A stretch of DNA of 29,537 nt from the NCBI GenBank assembly GCA_024811115.1, contig JAKOGH010000323.1, positions 1-29,537 of the forward strand, read 5' to 3'. The notes beneath the pieces were generated by a model. The model ran no database searches. It was given only the letters and a program-made list of their open reading frames with translations, and had not been told where the DNA came from. This document shows, piece by piece, positions 1 through 10,132 of the stretch; position 1 is the stretch's first letter, and each line of letters begins with the position of its first letter. Made by a program: the position numbers and the translations under genes. Source of the stretch: Terana coerulea. Taxonomy: Eukaryota; Basidiomycota; Agaricomycetes; Polyporales; Phanerochaetaceae.

Positions 1-612
1 TTGGCGTCGTGCTGTACGCGCCGGTTTGCTTGTGCGTCGCGTCGCGCTTCGCTGCGTCGGTGCACGCGCGCGCGTCGTGTCGCAGCGTCCCGCGCGCCGG
101 TGTTGGTGTTATGCGCGTGCTGCGTTCTCGCGTCGCGCCTGCCCAGCTTGTTGCGCTGGTCCTCGCGTCGTCCACGGCGCCCTTTGCTTAGCCGGCGCGC
201 GCTCGCTACGTCGGCTTGCGTGTCTTTGTCGCCCCCGCGTGTGTCCGCGCGCCCGGCGTGGCGTTGCGCCGCCGTTCGTGTCGTGCCGCGTCGTGTCGTC
301 TTGCCCGCCGGCCTTGTGCGTCGGTGTCGCGGCCGCCGGCGTTGAGCTTGTTGCGTCGTGCTTGACTACGCGGGCGTTCGCGCGGTGTTCGTTGCTGGTG
401 GGGGATGCGTGGTGCTATTCATGAAAGCACCGTCCAAGCCGTGCATGCACGGCCATGGACGGCTCTCAGGTGCTAGCGCGGTGGATGCGGCGAGAGGGCC
501 GCGTCACGCCGTTAGAGCCTCCCAACAGCCTTTGCTCGATAATTCAGCGTCCCCACTCTTGTGTGGTGTCGCTTGGGTCTGGTGTCGCGGTCGGTGGTCG
601 CGACGCAGCTAA
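1..612. other. CpG-dense GC-rich low-complexity block, no gene recognised
   Basis: The first ~420 bases are built from short words such as gcgtcg, cgcgcg and gtcgtg and are very rich in intact CpG, quite unlike the AT-rich sequence that follows. Several plus-strand frames stay open for 60-130 codons, but their translations are arginine-, cysteine- and serine-rich word salad with no domain. I read these as chance openness of GC-rich sequence. The composition falls gradually between 420 and 660. It could be a low-complexity gene flank or part of an element lying mostly outside the window. Confidence 0.55.
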
Positions 613-719
613 CGTCGGTTAGGAATGAGGGACCGAGGAATGAAAGATGGCGCCAGCGGCCGCGGGTTAAGGCGCTTATATACAGTAAGTTATGACCATT
701 CTGTACGATAATACACCGA

Positions 720-792
720 GCCGCTATGGCGCAGTTGTTAATCTACTGGGCGCGTTTACAGGTGGTCCTGGGTTCAAGTCCTTCTGGGTGCA
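720..792 (+). pseudogene. tRNA-like pol III unit (decayed tRNA or SINE head)
   Basis: The 73-base segment has tRNA length. An A-box-like TGGCGCAGTTG lies at 727-737 and a near-consensus B box GGTTCAAGTCC at 771-781, correctly spaced. The acceptor arms (720-726 with 785-791) pair at only four or five of seven positions and the T stem is poor, so it should not fold as a functional tRNA. A SINE head would look like this. No A-rich tail or target duplication is visible nearby. Confidence 0.45.
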
Positions 793-1670
793 TTGTGGTT
801 ATTTCTGATCATCTTTTTTGAGCCTCGGCCCATTAACAAAGCATACAGTGTGAATTGCTTTGGTCGTCTGTGAAGCAGTCACTCTTAGAGCTATTGTGAT
901 ATTTAAAATTGATTGCAACTTGTTGTTCAAACTGCGGCAAATGGCAATTATATAAGAATATAGACATTCTAGGCAAAGCAGCTCTTTTTAGCAATTGTAC
1001 AGAGCTTATACATTAGGTTATAAAGGTAACATTAAAGAGCTTCAGACTTGTCATTAACAATATCCTTAAAGCTTTGTGCACTTTGAAAACCAGTCTAATA
1101 AGGAATCCATTATGCATTTATGTGCCAACTAGGCTGAAATAGAGAATAGTAGCTACATTAACACTAAAAGTGTAATAGTATAAGTATATAGGTTAGCTGA
1201 TTGGCAGAAAAGGAGGACATAGAACTAAATTAGCTTTAAGCAATACAATAATAAGAGTCCAAGTAATAAATAAAAGCAATAGCAAAATAAGTGTCATAAG
1301 CTCTAGATAATGTCATAAATATGATACAAATAACAAGCAAATAAGTAAAAAGCTAATAATAAGCTACTGATAAAATATGCAATAGTGAGAAATTAGATAA
1401 AAAGAAATGTAGTAAATGAGCTAATGAAAGAATGCAATAAGGCATTGGTAAGGGATAAAAAGTCAATTAGGTAGTAAAAAGCCATTAATAATCAGCAGAT
1501 TAGAATGTTAAAAGGCAATGGGCTGTTTAGCAAGCTAATAGATGTAGATTGGCTAAATAAACTATATTTTAAGAATACATTTTCACAAAAGCGAAAAAGA
1601 GCATAATAAACAACTTAGTGTTAAATAAGAAGCATAAAGCATAGATTAGAAAGAGGGGTTTTTCCAGATG
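793..1670. repeat. AT-rich terminal segment of an unclassified transposon, ending CCAGATG
   Basis: This gene-free stretch is strongly AT-rich and full of AGCTAAT/TAATAAG-like words. It ends at 1670 in GGGGTTTTTCCAGATG, whose reverse complement (CATCTGGAAAAACCCC) closely matches the ends at 9374, 13138, 24364 and 29082. The copia-1 5' LTR begins abruptly at 1671 and lacks its first ~100 bases, so this unit seems to have inserted into or replaced the start of that LTR. The opposite end is not found and may lie left of the window. Confidence 0.45.
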
Positions 1671-1863
1671 TATCTATTTGTGTCTGTTTATAATATAGCC
1701 ACTTTATATTGTATATAAGGCCGCTCTCTGCGCCATACATAAGCAAGACTCTTACAACTCTCAACCCACAACCATGTGCATCAAAGCTACAGATGAGTAA
1801 CCATCCTAGCTTCCTCTAGGTCTCGGTAGGAGTGCATGCTGCTGGATACGCTGCACTTCTACA
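1671..1863 (+). repeat. 5' LTR of copia-1, 5'-truncated
   Basis: It matches 7850-8046 of the 3' LTR from about 1671 through the terminal CTTCTACA at 1863, immediately before the primer site. The first ~100 bases present in the 3' LTR, beginning TGTTGAG, are missing. Confidence 0.9.
1711..1720 (+). promoter_or_regulatory. TATA box in the copia-1 5' LTR
   Basis: GTATATAAGG lies about 150 bases before the LTR end and is conserved at 7891-7900 in the 3' LTR as ATATATAAGG. It is the likely core promoter element for the genomic RNA. Confidence 0.6.
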
Positions 1864-1882
1864 GGTTATGAGCTCTGATAAC
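1864..1882 (+). other. Primer-binding site, half-tRNA initiator-Met type
   Basis: GGTTATGAGCTCTG follows the LTR terminus with no gap. It is complementary, with one mismatch, to the anticodon stem-loop of eukaryotic initiator tRNA-Met (CAGGGCTCATAACC), not to the tRNA 3' end. This is the half-tRNA priming known for Drosophila copia and yeast Ty5. Confidence 0.75.
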
Positions 1883-2096
1883 ACGGTTGCTTGTGCTGTC
1901 ACTAGCAGCAGCAACCAGCTCATTGGTAAAACTTCGCCTGTACCTGTTTGCTGCCATTGTGCGCGACAGTGGCGCTCTTCAGCGCATCGTCTGCGCTGGG
2001 CGAGCTGAGCAGGGTTGAGAATGCTCTTTGGGCCCCTCCTGGCTAAAGCCATGTCAGTACATTGTACTGACTGTTCTGTCCCTACAGAACCAAACA

Positions 2097-3183
2097 ATGT
2101 CTTCCTCACTCAAGAAGCTTGTCTCTGTCCTCGACGGAACCAACTGGGAGCACTGAAATGACACTTTGACACTATTCCTGGGCACTCAGAGAATCGCCCG
2201 TCAGCTCACATTAACTCAGCCAACGGTGCTGGCCTTTGTCCGCGCGATCTTAGCAGTCCCCGTTCACGCTGCAGTTGCAGCTGTTGTTGGTCGCCCCGCC
2301 TCTGGCGAGGTACCTGGCAACAAGCATGAGCATGTCAGAGCAGTCAACAAGCTCGATGACTGGATTAACAACAATCTCCGGGCCATGGGCTTCATTCGCC
2401 TTCGCTTAACTTACTAAACTGGTCAGCAAGTAAAGGGCAAGACTATGGCTAAGGCTCTGTACGAGTCTCTGAAGACTACCTACACCCAGAACACTCTAAG
2501 TATGGCTTCCCTCGACTTCAGAGGCCTCCTAGAGACTTGCATCCCTGAGGACCAGTCTCCAGCACCCGCGAATTGCCAGATCAGATCCCATGTCAACCAC
2601 TTTAATGTGGCCCATGTGGATATGGACAATTACATGCACCTGATGCTCCTCATATCGAAGACACCAGCGATATGGTAAGCACGTCGCCACAGTCACCACT
2701 CTAAACCAGAAAATGGTAGACATGTTGCTCTTCTTTACTCTTACTGGGGGCCCTGAGCTCAAAAAGTATGGGCAGCAACTCATCACTGCCTGGGAGCAGC
2801 GAAAGCTTTCCAACAGGCAGCGCAAGCAGATAGACTCTGCTAAACGTGTTACCGCCATCAAGAATAAGGGAAGTATCCCCAGTTCAAGTAGCAGCAGCTC
2901 TCATGGGCAGCAGCAGCAGCAGCAAGATGGTGCTGGCAACGGCAAAGGAAAAAAAACCCAACATGGCAAGTGCATGGGCAAGGGCAAGGGAAAAGCCCAG
3001 GACACTGACCACGGTCACTCCTACATTGCCGCTCCGGTCATTTCAGTGGTGAATGACTTCGCCCCTGACGTGCCGCTTCCCAAGTCCAAGGCTGAAGACT
3101 TTCAGTCTTGCATTGAGGAGAGCGCGAGCTTTAGCTTGCAGACAGCACCTAGTTCCCTCGCTTTCACAGGGCACTCACCCTAG
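2097..3183 (+). pseudogene. copia-1 gag, broken
   Basis: The start is ATG at 2097 (MSSSLKKLVSVLDGTNWEH), the usual opening of fungal copia gag: a short basic N-terminus, then an L-D/N-G-T-N-W motif. A TGA at 2154-2156 replaces the expected second tryptophan. Reading in the same frame continues to 2417 (TAA) and again from 2445 to 2678. It then shifts frame at about 2680-2713 and runs to 3183 with a Ser/Gln run and Gly-Lys-rich repeats typical of the nucleic-acid-binding gag tail. No complete CCHC knuckle is visible. Gag would form the virus-like particle in the cytoplasm; this copy cannot make full-length product. Confidence 0.85.
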
Positions 3184-4018
3184 CTGAGAAGCTCAGAGTC
3201 ATTGGGTCCCAGGAGCGCATTCGGACCCTCGAGGAGGTCGTTGACGCTCACGAGCACAATGCTCATTATGTGGACGCTATGCGGGACATCAAACACTGCA
3301 ACTTGCGGAACATAGTTTGTGAGTTAGAACACTGTCAGGAGTTCACTCTAAACAATTTCCCTGCGCTGGCTGAATTGTTAGCAATCCTTGACGAGGATGA
3401 CAAGTTCCAGACTCTGCACAAGGTCTAGCTCCGCCAAAGCTGCTCGCAAACAGTGGATCACGGACAGAAACGCTTTCCTGAACAAGGGCACGATCCTAGA
3501 TCAAAAGCATTGTGGACACTTTTGGTAGAAGCGCAACCAGCTCGCCAAGCTCTCTGTAGCTCAGGAGAGCGAGTTCGCCATCACTGCCGGCGGAAGATGA
3601 GGCCACCGAGAAGGCTTCGCCGTGCCAAGCAGGCTGACCTCGATGACGCTGAGTGCATGCTCAATGCCTGCATTGCTGAGCTCAATGCTTGCATTGCCAA
3701 ACACAACATTGCTCTCAAACACAAGTTTGCTGAGCTAGAGGTCGTCGAGGGCAGCTCCTCTCATCCTGCCAAGCACATCTCGTGCAAACCCTTGCCGATC
3801 ATCTGATCCAACGAGGTCGACATGCAAATGTCACTCGACAGGGAGGATAGCTTCAACGCCCGCTGACTACCCTGACATTGAGGATGCTGTGTCCCTCGGA
3901 AACAAGGACAGCGACGACAGTCTCGACAACCAGTACACCGGATGCCTGATGGACAATCGAGAGATTCACCAGGATATCATCGACGCGTACTCCAAGTACG
4001 TCCTCTAACTCTGCACTT
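3184..4018 (+). pseudogene. copia-1 gag C-terminal coiled-coil region, broken
   Basis: Directly after the gag stop a frame is open from about 3180 to 3428 (AEKLRVIGSQERIRTLEEVV and onward), rich in Leu, Glu, His and Lys as in a coiled coil. A second coiled-coil-like frame is open over 3453-3806, with repeated LNACIAELNACIAKHN units. The two are offset by frameshifts, and 3807-4018 has no long open frame. The region links gag to protease and appears to have been one long helical segment. I do not recognise a named domain. Confidence 0.5.
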
Positions 4019-4453
4019 GTGCATTACACTGACTGGAACCTTGCAGCTGACTGCACAGTGTCTCAGCAGGCTGAACTAAGCAGTAGATACCACATGTATG
4101 CCACTATATTGAATGGAGTAGGTTTCCTTCAATTATCTGACCGATGTGTGCATAATAAGTTATTTAACATGCGTCAGAGTTGCAAAGATAAAAACCATGC
4201 AAAAGCAGATAACTGGCTGCTCGACTCAGGAGCATTATTCCACTTCACTGGTCAGAGAAGTCTACTGCGCAACTTGTGCAACATTGACTTTATTGTTGTT
4301 CAAACAGCTAATGGACATGTTACTATCTCTGAGGAAGGTGACTCTGTTATCAACTACTGCCCTAGTGCGGCAAGCAGAACGATTAAAGCCTTACTGAAAA
4401 ATGTTCATCTCATGCCTTTACAAAAGGATATGAATCTAATCTCGCTTAGTTAG
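4019..4453 (+). pseudogene. copia-1 aspartic protease
   Basis: The 144-codon open segment contains NWLLDSGALFHFTG, the retroviral-type aspartic protease active site (D-S-G), with the catalytic Asp codon at 4223-4225. It is followed by a beta-rich stretch and the conserved KNVHLMPLQKDMNLISLS tail that leads into integrase. In copia elements this enzyme cuts the Gag-Pol polyprotein. The segment is open but has no start of its own and ends in TAG, after which the same polyprotein continues (LLHQNQLIEG). Its product could only come from a polyprotein that is now destroyed. Confidence 0.87.
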
Positions 4454-5610
4454 CTGCTACATCAGAATCAGTTAATTGAGGGTAATGCAACTACTTTAAA
4501 AATTCTAGATGATGATAACCACTGGGAATTGTTGCAATTCATGCTGCTTTACCCAAATGCAACAGTGTACTATTTAGACACTGGCTGAGACGGCCTTGCG
4601 CTGGTTTTGCACAAAATAATGCATAGATGTTTTGGACATCCCACTGAATGGATCCTACGTCGACTTCTGTCAGCAATGACAGAATGTCTTGTTTTGACCA
4701 TAATAAGTCGGATTCACCCTGCTCTGGCTGCACACAAGGAAAGATGAATAATCACTCATTTTTCCAACGCCTCGACAAGCATCGCAACCCTTTAAGCTCA
4801 TTCACAGTGACTTGGAGGAATTTCCAGTCGATTCATATCACAGATATAAGTATATCATCACCTTTGTCAATGATTATATGTCGCATGCAAGGATTATTTG
4901 CCTACGGCTAAAATATGTTGCCATTCAAGTGACAAAGAACTTCCTTGCCATAGTTCAGAACCAGCATAAAGTTAATGTTGGAAGCTAGATGTCGGATGCA
5001 AGGGGTGAATACAAATCAAATGCATTTATTCAAATGCTGAAGGACGTAGGGATTAAAATCCTGACTAGCGTTCCACATACTTCACAGCAGAATGAATGCG
5101 CTAAGTGATTCAATCAAACCCTCATGGACAAAGCCGAGGCTACGCGCTTCACGGCATGCATCCTTTCTTCATGGTGGGAATTTGCAGTTATACATGCTAC
5201 TGTGATTTACAACTACACTCTTGTCTCACAATTAAAATGGGTTACACCTTACAAGGCGCTTCATAAGTGAAAAACCACGCATTAATAATATCCGTGTGTT
5301 TGGCTGCAGTGCATGAGTCTTTATCCCTGCCGACATTCGTAAGAACAAACTACAGCCTAAATCCAAAATAATGACATACATCAGACATGACGAGCACAGT
5401 TGGACCTTCATGAGAGGACCCAACAACGTCGTATTTCACTCAACTCAAGTCGAGTGGTGTGAAACTTATTTCCCTAAGTGTCCTGACGGCAAAATGCCTG
5501 TGCAGCCTGACCTGCCTGCACAAAACACCAATAATGCGAAAAACGGTGAGTCTTCGCAAAGTGCAGGATCATGCAATAGTGACGACGATGTGCCACCGCC
5601 TAAACAGTGA
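4454..5610 (+). pseudogene. copia-1 integrase, broken
   Basis: The N-terminal HHCC zinc finger is split over two frames: HRCFGHP at about 4622-4642 (two His) and PCSGCTQGKM at about 4717-4746 (two Cys). The DDE core follows. LIHSDLEEFP contains the first Asp (codon 4809-4811), MSDARGEYKS (about 4990) the second Asp region, and SVPHTSQQNECAK (about 5070-5107) the Glu. The last is followed by TGA where copia integrases have the Arg of the ERFN motif. The C-terminal part (FGCSA, then a K-x-YIRHDEHSWTF stretch, about 5300-5480) is also recognisable. Integrase inserts the cDNA into the host genome. At least five stops and two frameshifts make it inactive. Confidence 0.87.
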
Positions 5611-6179
5611 GCTGCACCTCGTCCTAACTCTCCTTCCGCTAAAAAGAGACCGAGCGGGTTGAACGACAGTTCGACCTCTGAGCTCTCTGTTGGGTGTAGC
5701 CCAAGTTCGCCTCATCATGAGGCAACACCACCCGCAAATGATCTGCAAGTACTGGCACCACCAGTTATCTCTGCAGGGCCGCAGCATAGTACTCGCGATT
5801 GCTGGATCCCAGTCAGAAATTCTGGCTTCATGTACGACCAGTCACAGGGACCGTTACAAGTTTTAGGTGCTAATAGAGGTATCTATAGTTGGAAAAGCAG
5901 ACTGGCCAGACCAAGCTCACCAAAGTTAGCTACCGAGGGCGTGGTCAGTCTAGCAAGCAGCCCGACAGTGTTTCCGTCACACATTCTGCTAGCCCTTCTA
6001 TACCTGAACAGCTCCGAACCTGTTCCGAATATCACTGAATCCACTGGAGACACTGGAGGTGATAGCCCAGTGTTAGATGGCGTACTTGTAAGACTGTGCT
6101 GGGAAGGGGAGTAAATTTCTACAATCATTTGCTTGCCCAAGCAGTCGATCCTGACACAACAAAGTCTTCAGTCTGTGGC
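5611..6179 (+). pseudogene. copia-1 linker between integrase and RT
   Basis: This Pro/Ser-rich, low-conservation segment is typical of the copia spacer. A 151-codon frame (5659-6114) is open, with SSPHHEATPPANDLQ-like composition, but no enzymatic motif is visible. It separates two well-recognised pol domains and sits at the expected place and length. Confidence 0.6.
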
Positions 6180-7190
6180 TGAACTTTACGTAACATAAAC
6201 CACCTGCCTGCAAAACAACAGGTAGAATGGCATGCTGCATGCAAAGATGAGCTTGATGCATTGCACAAAAGAGGTGTATTTGAACTCACTCCATGGCTGA
6301 AAGGCAAACATGTCATTAAGAACCGATGGGTTTTTGATGAGAAGTTAGATGGTCGAAAGAAAGCGCCGCTTGTAGCTCGTGGCTTCTTCTAGATTGAGGA
6401 ATTGACTATGACAAAATCTTCTCTCCAGTTATATGTTTTGAAACCATTAGATTTATACTTGCCCTTGCGGCACTTAAAGGCTTCTTCCTCACCGGCCTCG
6501 ATGTGTGCAACGCATATTTGTACAAACTGTTAGATGAGGAGATCTGCATAGAACAACTTGATGGCTTTCCTGCTCAAGGGAAAAAGCACATGGTGCTTCG
6601 TCTCCGTTGCACCCTTTATGGGCTTAAGCAAGCAGGACTGTTCTGGTAGAAAGCCCTTAGCAAGTCTATAGCTAAGCTCAGCTTCAAAAGACTGAAGTCC
6701 GATGCTGGCGTGATACATCGAAGGCACAGGCAATGACATGGTCATTGCCGTAGTCTATGTTGACAATGCTATATTTGCCGGACGTAGCAAGGCACAAGTA
6801 CTCTAAGAAAAGGAGTTCTTCATGCAACGGTGGGAGTGTCGCAATATGGGTGACATAATGGAGTTTTTGTGCATGCGCATACAAAGAGTCAGTGACAAGA
6901 TCGTAATTGATCAGCGCGCCTACCTTGATAAGGTACTCAAACGCTGCAGCCAAACCAATGCCAAAATGGCAAAGACTTCACTTCCGAAGGGATATATTCC
7001 TCAACCAAATGAAGAAGAGCTAAACAAAGCCTGCCAGAGCCATTTCCAAATTGTGATCAGTTCACTCCTTTATATCATGCTTGGTACACAACCAGACATT
7101 GCATACGCTGTCACAAAGCTCGCACAGTTCAGTGTGAACTCTTCCCAAGACCACCCTGAACAGAGCGCTCGTATATCTGCCACTACCTGT
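6180..7190 (+). pseudogene. copia-1 reverse transcriptase, broken
   Basis: The copia RT opening is visible in pieces: RWVFDEKLDGRKKAPLVARG (about 6320-6380), then a TAG at 6390-6392 where a Gln is expected. Next come a TGLDVCNAYLYK segment (first catalytic Asp, about 6492-6530), the LYGLKQAGLFW motif, and AVVYVDNAIFAG (about 6750-6785). The last is the YVDD box with its second Asp changed to Asn (codon 6765-6767). The thumb/connection part, IDQRAYLDKVLKRC to PDIAYAVTKLAQFS, is open over 6822-7193. It would copy element RNA into DNA inside the particle. Stops, frameshifts and the lost catalytic Asp exclude activity. Confidence 0.88.
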
Positions 7191-7674
7191 TAGACACTCG
7201 TAGCTACACCCTCGAGTATGATGGTTCTTCTGAGTTAGGCTTGGTGGCATACACTGATGCAGATTAGGTGGCTGCTTCCAACCGCCACTTTCAGACTGGC
7301 TTCCTGCTAATGCTTGCAAGAGGAGCCTTTAACTGAAGCTCTTTCACACAGAAGTCCGTAGCAATGTCAACTAAAGATACTGAATACATGGCACTTAGCA
7401 GCTGCTTCCGAGAAGTCATATGGATCCGAAACATCCTCTTTGAACTCAGTTACAACTTCAGAAAGTACCCATCTGCAGCGACAACCAGGGCACTTTATTT
7501 GTTTCGGAAAACCCCGTCACCAAAAAGCGCACTAAGCATATTGACATCCGCTATCACTACATTCACGATGTCATTGAAGCTAGCCACATTGAAGTTCTCC
7601 TCGTATCTGGCATTGACAACCTCGCAGATATCTTTACCAAGAATCTAGGCAGAGTCAAGATCGAGAAGTTCTGA
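7191..7674 (+). pseudogene. copia-1 RNase H and pol C-terminus, broken
   Basis: The segment reads YTLEYDGSSELGLVAYTDAD, then TAG at 7265-7267 in place of the conserved Trp of DADW, then SNRHFQTGFLLMLARGAFN, a TGA at 7334-7336 (again a Trp site), and SKDTEYMALS with the catalytic Glu. The final part changes frame and ends IDNLADIFTKNLGRVKIEKF with stop 7672-7674, the usual C-terminus of copia pol. RNase H removes the RNA strand during reverse transcription. Confidence 0.87.
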
Positions 7675-7742
7675 CTTATGCTTGGACTTTGCATTGCTGC
7701 TAACTAGCACAACTAAACCAGCGCAGACAGTACACCGTGCTA

Positions 7743-7754
7743 GGTTAGGAGGAG
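7743..7754 (+). other. Polypurine tract of copia-1
   Basis: GGTTAGGAGGAG sits directly before the TG that opens the 3' LTR, the expected place for the plus-strand primer. Confidence 0.7.
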
Positions 7755-8046
7755 TGTTGAGTCAGATAGATGCCATAAGTGCTCTGCTCAGATCTTCTCT
7801 ATTGTTCTACCAAGTTCCACCATAACGATCCCTATTGGCTATTGTCCTGATATTCACTTGTGTCTGTTTATAGTATAGCCACTTTGTATCATATATAAGG
7901 CAGCTCTCCACACTATACATAAACAAGACTCTTACAACTCTCAACCCACAACTATCTGTATCAACCAGCCTACAGGTGAGTAACCATCCTAGCTTTCTTT
8001 AGGCCTTGGTAGGAGTGCACGCCATTGGATACGCTGCACTTCTACA
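7755..8046 (+). repeat. 3' LTR of copia-1, complete
   Basis: It is 292 bp, opens TGTTGAG after the polypurine tract and closes CTTCTACA, giving the canonical TG...CA ends. It contains a TATA box at 7891-7900. It shares about 185 bp with the truncated 5' LTR. Confidence 0.9.
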
Positions 8047-9373
8047 CATTCACAAAGTCCAGGTCACAGCTTCATCAGTCATGAGAAAAACAAAACTGGT
8101 AGTCGATTGCCGGTTATCCTGATTCTTGCCCCAGTCTGCATCTGAATATCCTGATCAAGCCTGATAGACCAGCACCTTAGTACTGGATCTTCAAAGCGAT
8201 GGTAGTTTGCAGATAGTGGAAAATGTGCTTAGCCACTATGATGTATTGTTTGGTTAGCTCCTGCATATATTGGGATAGGTGTGAGACTGCCCACGTGATG
8301 TCAGATTGTGTTCCAATCATGAGATAGATAAGACTACCAATCATTTGCTGGTAGAATGTCAGCTGACTAGCCTCGGCTGCGAAGCCGGGCTTGGCTCTTT
8401 CGAGATGGATGCCTTCCGGAAGCAGTGTCCGGCATGGCATTGAGTTCTCCACTTGGAAACGTGAAAGAATCCCTTCTGTATAAGCTTGTTAATCGATTGT
8501 CAGGAGTTTCTTTGATCGATCACGGGTGATTCACATCCCCAGGAATGAGGTAGCAGGTCCTATGTCTCGCATTTGGAATTTCTTAGCAAGTAGGGTTTTC
8601 ATTCTCTTGATGTCCTTTAAACTAGGACTCATATGCAAAAGGTCGTCAACATAGACAATGAGGATCACGTTTGATTGGTCATATTCATAAACATACATGC
8701 TCATGTCAGAGCGTGTGCACTTGTAGCCTTGTTCAAGAAGTGTCACATGTAGCTTCTCATTCTAGGTGTGCGAGGCTTGCTTTAGCCCATAAATCGCTTT
8801 CTTTAAATAGCACACATAGTTCTCCTGCCTCTTCTTCACAAAACCTTCTGGTTGTTCTGTATAAATCTCTTCGTTAAGCACACCATAAAGGAAGGCTTTT
8901 TTAATATCTACCACCTTAAGTTCTCAATCGTTGAGTGCGCAGTGTGCTAGCAAAATTGTATTGCTTTGTATTGAGCCATGCGAGAGAAGGTTTCCTGAAA
9001 ATCAATTTCCTCTATCTGGATAAACCCTTTTGCAACTAAGTGTGCCCTGTAGCGGCTGTTGGGTTTCTGTCCAAAGACCCACTTGCATTTCACAACTCTC
9101 TGATTCGTAGGTCTGATAACTAGGACCCACATTTCATTCTCAATCTGAGATTTGATCTCTTCCTCCATTGCGAGCTCCCATTGCTTCGCATTGGGCTGGT
9201 TCATGGCCTCACGATAGGTCAGTAGATCAAAAGATGCCGCGACTAAGATTGATATCAAACCATTTTGTCAAATCAATAATCTTTTGATCTGGCTGGACCT
9301 GAGATTTATCGTGCTCTTTATCTGAGTCTTCACCCAGAGAAGTTTCCTTTAGAGCATCTTGCTATTCACACCA
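8047..9373 (-). pseudogene. copia-2 RT and start of RNase H (3' part, broken)
   Basis: Read on the minus strand, the linker and RT N-terminus come first (AMNQPNAKQWELAMEEEIKS, then KCKWVFGQKPNSRYRAHLVA; 9258-8947). The palm follows with an intact LIVYVDDLLHMS box (about 8650-8680), then QMRDIGPATSFLGM. The thumb/connection part, FYQQMIGSLIYLMIGTQSDI, spans 8452-8177. About 8160-8050 encodes YSDADWG and QSTTSFVF, the first part of RNase H, ending where the copia-1 LTR terminates (8046). Frameshifts separate the pieces. Its YVDD box is intact, unlike that of copia-1. This is the continuation of the pol read at 16086-13139, separated from it by the 9374-13138 insertion. Confidence 0.87.
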
Positions 9374-9384
9374 CATTTGGAAAA

Positions 9385-9984
9385 AGCCCTCCTGTTAATT
9401 CTCTGCTGGTAGCTCCAAATTAGCACTATTTCAGCTTCTTAGCTAATTGAGCTACTTACAGCCTTTTCCCAGATTACAATTTTGCTATTCCCACCTTCAG
9501 TTTATCTTTTTGTGAGCAATTCAACTTTATTACCTTCCTGCACACTAAAACACTATCACTCAGCTTGTTTATTGCTTTTCTAATGCTATGTATCTCCTAT
9601 TTGAGCTTATTATCTGTTTCATAGCATATTTTGACTAACTGGCTAAAGGACAGCTTTTGCTTTACCTGGTTAGGTATTAAAAGATTTGGATAATAATAAT
9701 GAAACTACAGCTCTTATGAGTGACTCGTGATGACATACATAGACTTGGTAGGCTATGGAATGGTTATACTAGAACTAAGGCACATTGCTGAGTCTGAGGG
9801 TACAGAGTTGGCGGCCTTGTGATGCTGTTGAGCCTGCGCAGCTTGCCTGTAGAGTCAACACGTCTAAGGCGTCAAAAACAGCGCAACGGATAGGGACATC
9901 AACATAGATGCCAGCCAGGACGACAATAACAGGTCGTCAACAGACTTGCACCTCTAGCAACCTGCGTCTTGGGAGATAGACAGC
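9385..9984. other. AT-rich subterminal part of the 3.77-kb insertion, no gene seen
   Basis: From 9385 to about 9720 the sequence is AT-rich with several AGCTAATT/TTAGCT words. 9720-9984 is of mixed composition. I found no open frame with protein character on either strand. Confidence 0.45.
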
Positions 9985-10132
9985 TTAATTGGCAGCAACG
10001 GTGCATGTGTCCACGTTGAGCTTAGTGAAGTCAACAGACGACAAGGTGCACCCCACGTACAAATCAATCACCCCTTCCTGGTTAAACAGCCCGTTTCCGT
10101 CATGCAGTTTTTGAATGCATATATGCATCTTT

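Larger units (their letters stand above)
1671..8046 (+). mobile_element. Ty1/copia LTR retrotransposon copia-1, decayed
   Basis: This is a near full-length element: truncated 5' LTR, primer-binding site, gag, protease, integrase, reverse transcriptase, RNase H (the copia order, with integrase before RT), polypurine tract and full 3' LTR. Every domain is interrupted by stops or frameshifts, so it cannot act on its own. The two LTRs differ at about two dozen of ~183 aligned positions by hand count, nearly all transitions, so the insertion is old or mutation-biased. No target duplication can be tested because the 5' LTR has lost its start. The 3' LTR abuts the RNase H of copia-2, suggesting copia-1 landed in copia-2. 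Confidence 0.93.

Noticed and set aside
1..424. Plus-strand open frames of 60-132 codons at the left edge
   Set aside because: Arg/Cys/Ser-rich translations from CpG-rich low-complexity DNA, open in several overlapping frames, with no domain.
1816..2109. 97-codon minus-strand frame over the copia-1 LTR end and leader
   Set aside because: Antisense to the LTR, primer site and leader; no domain.
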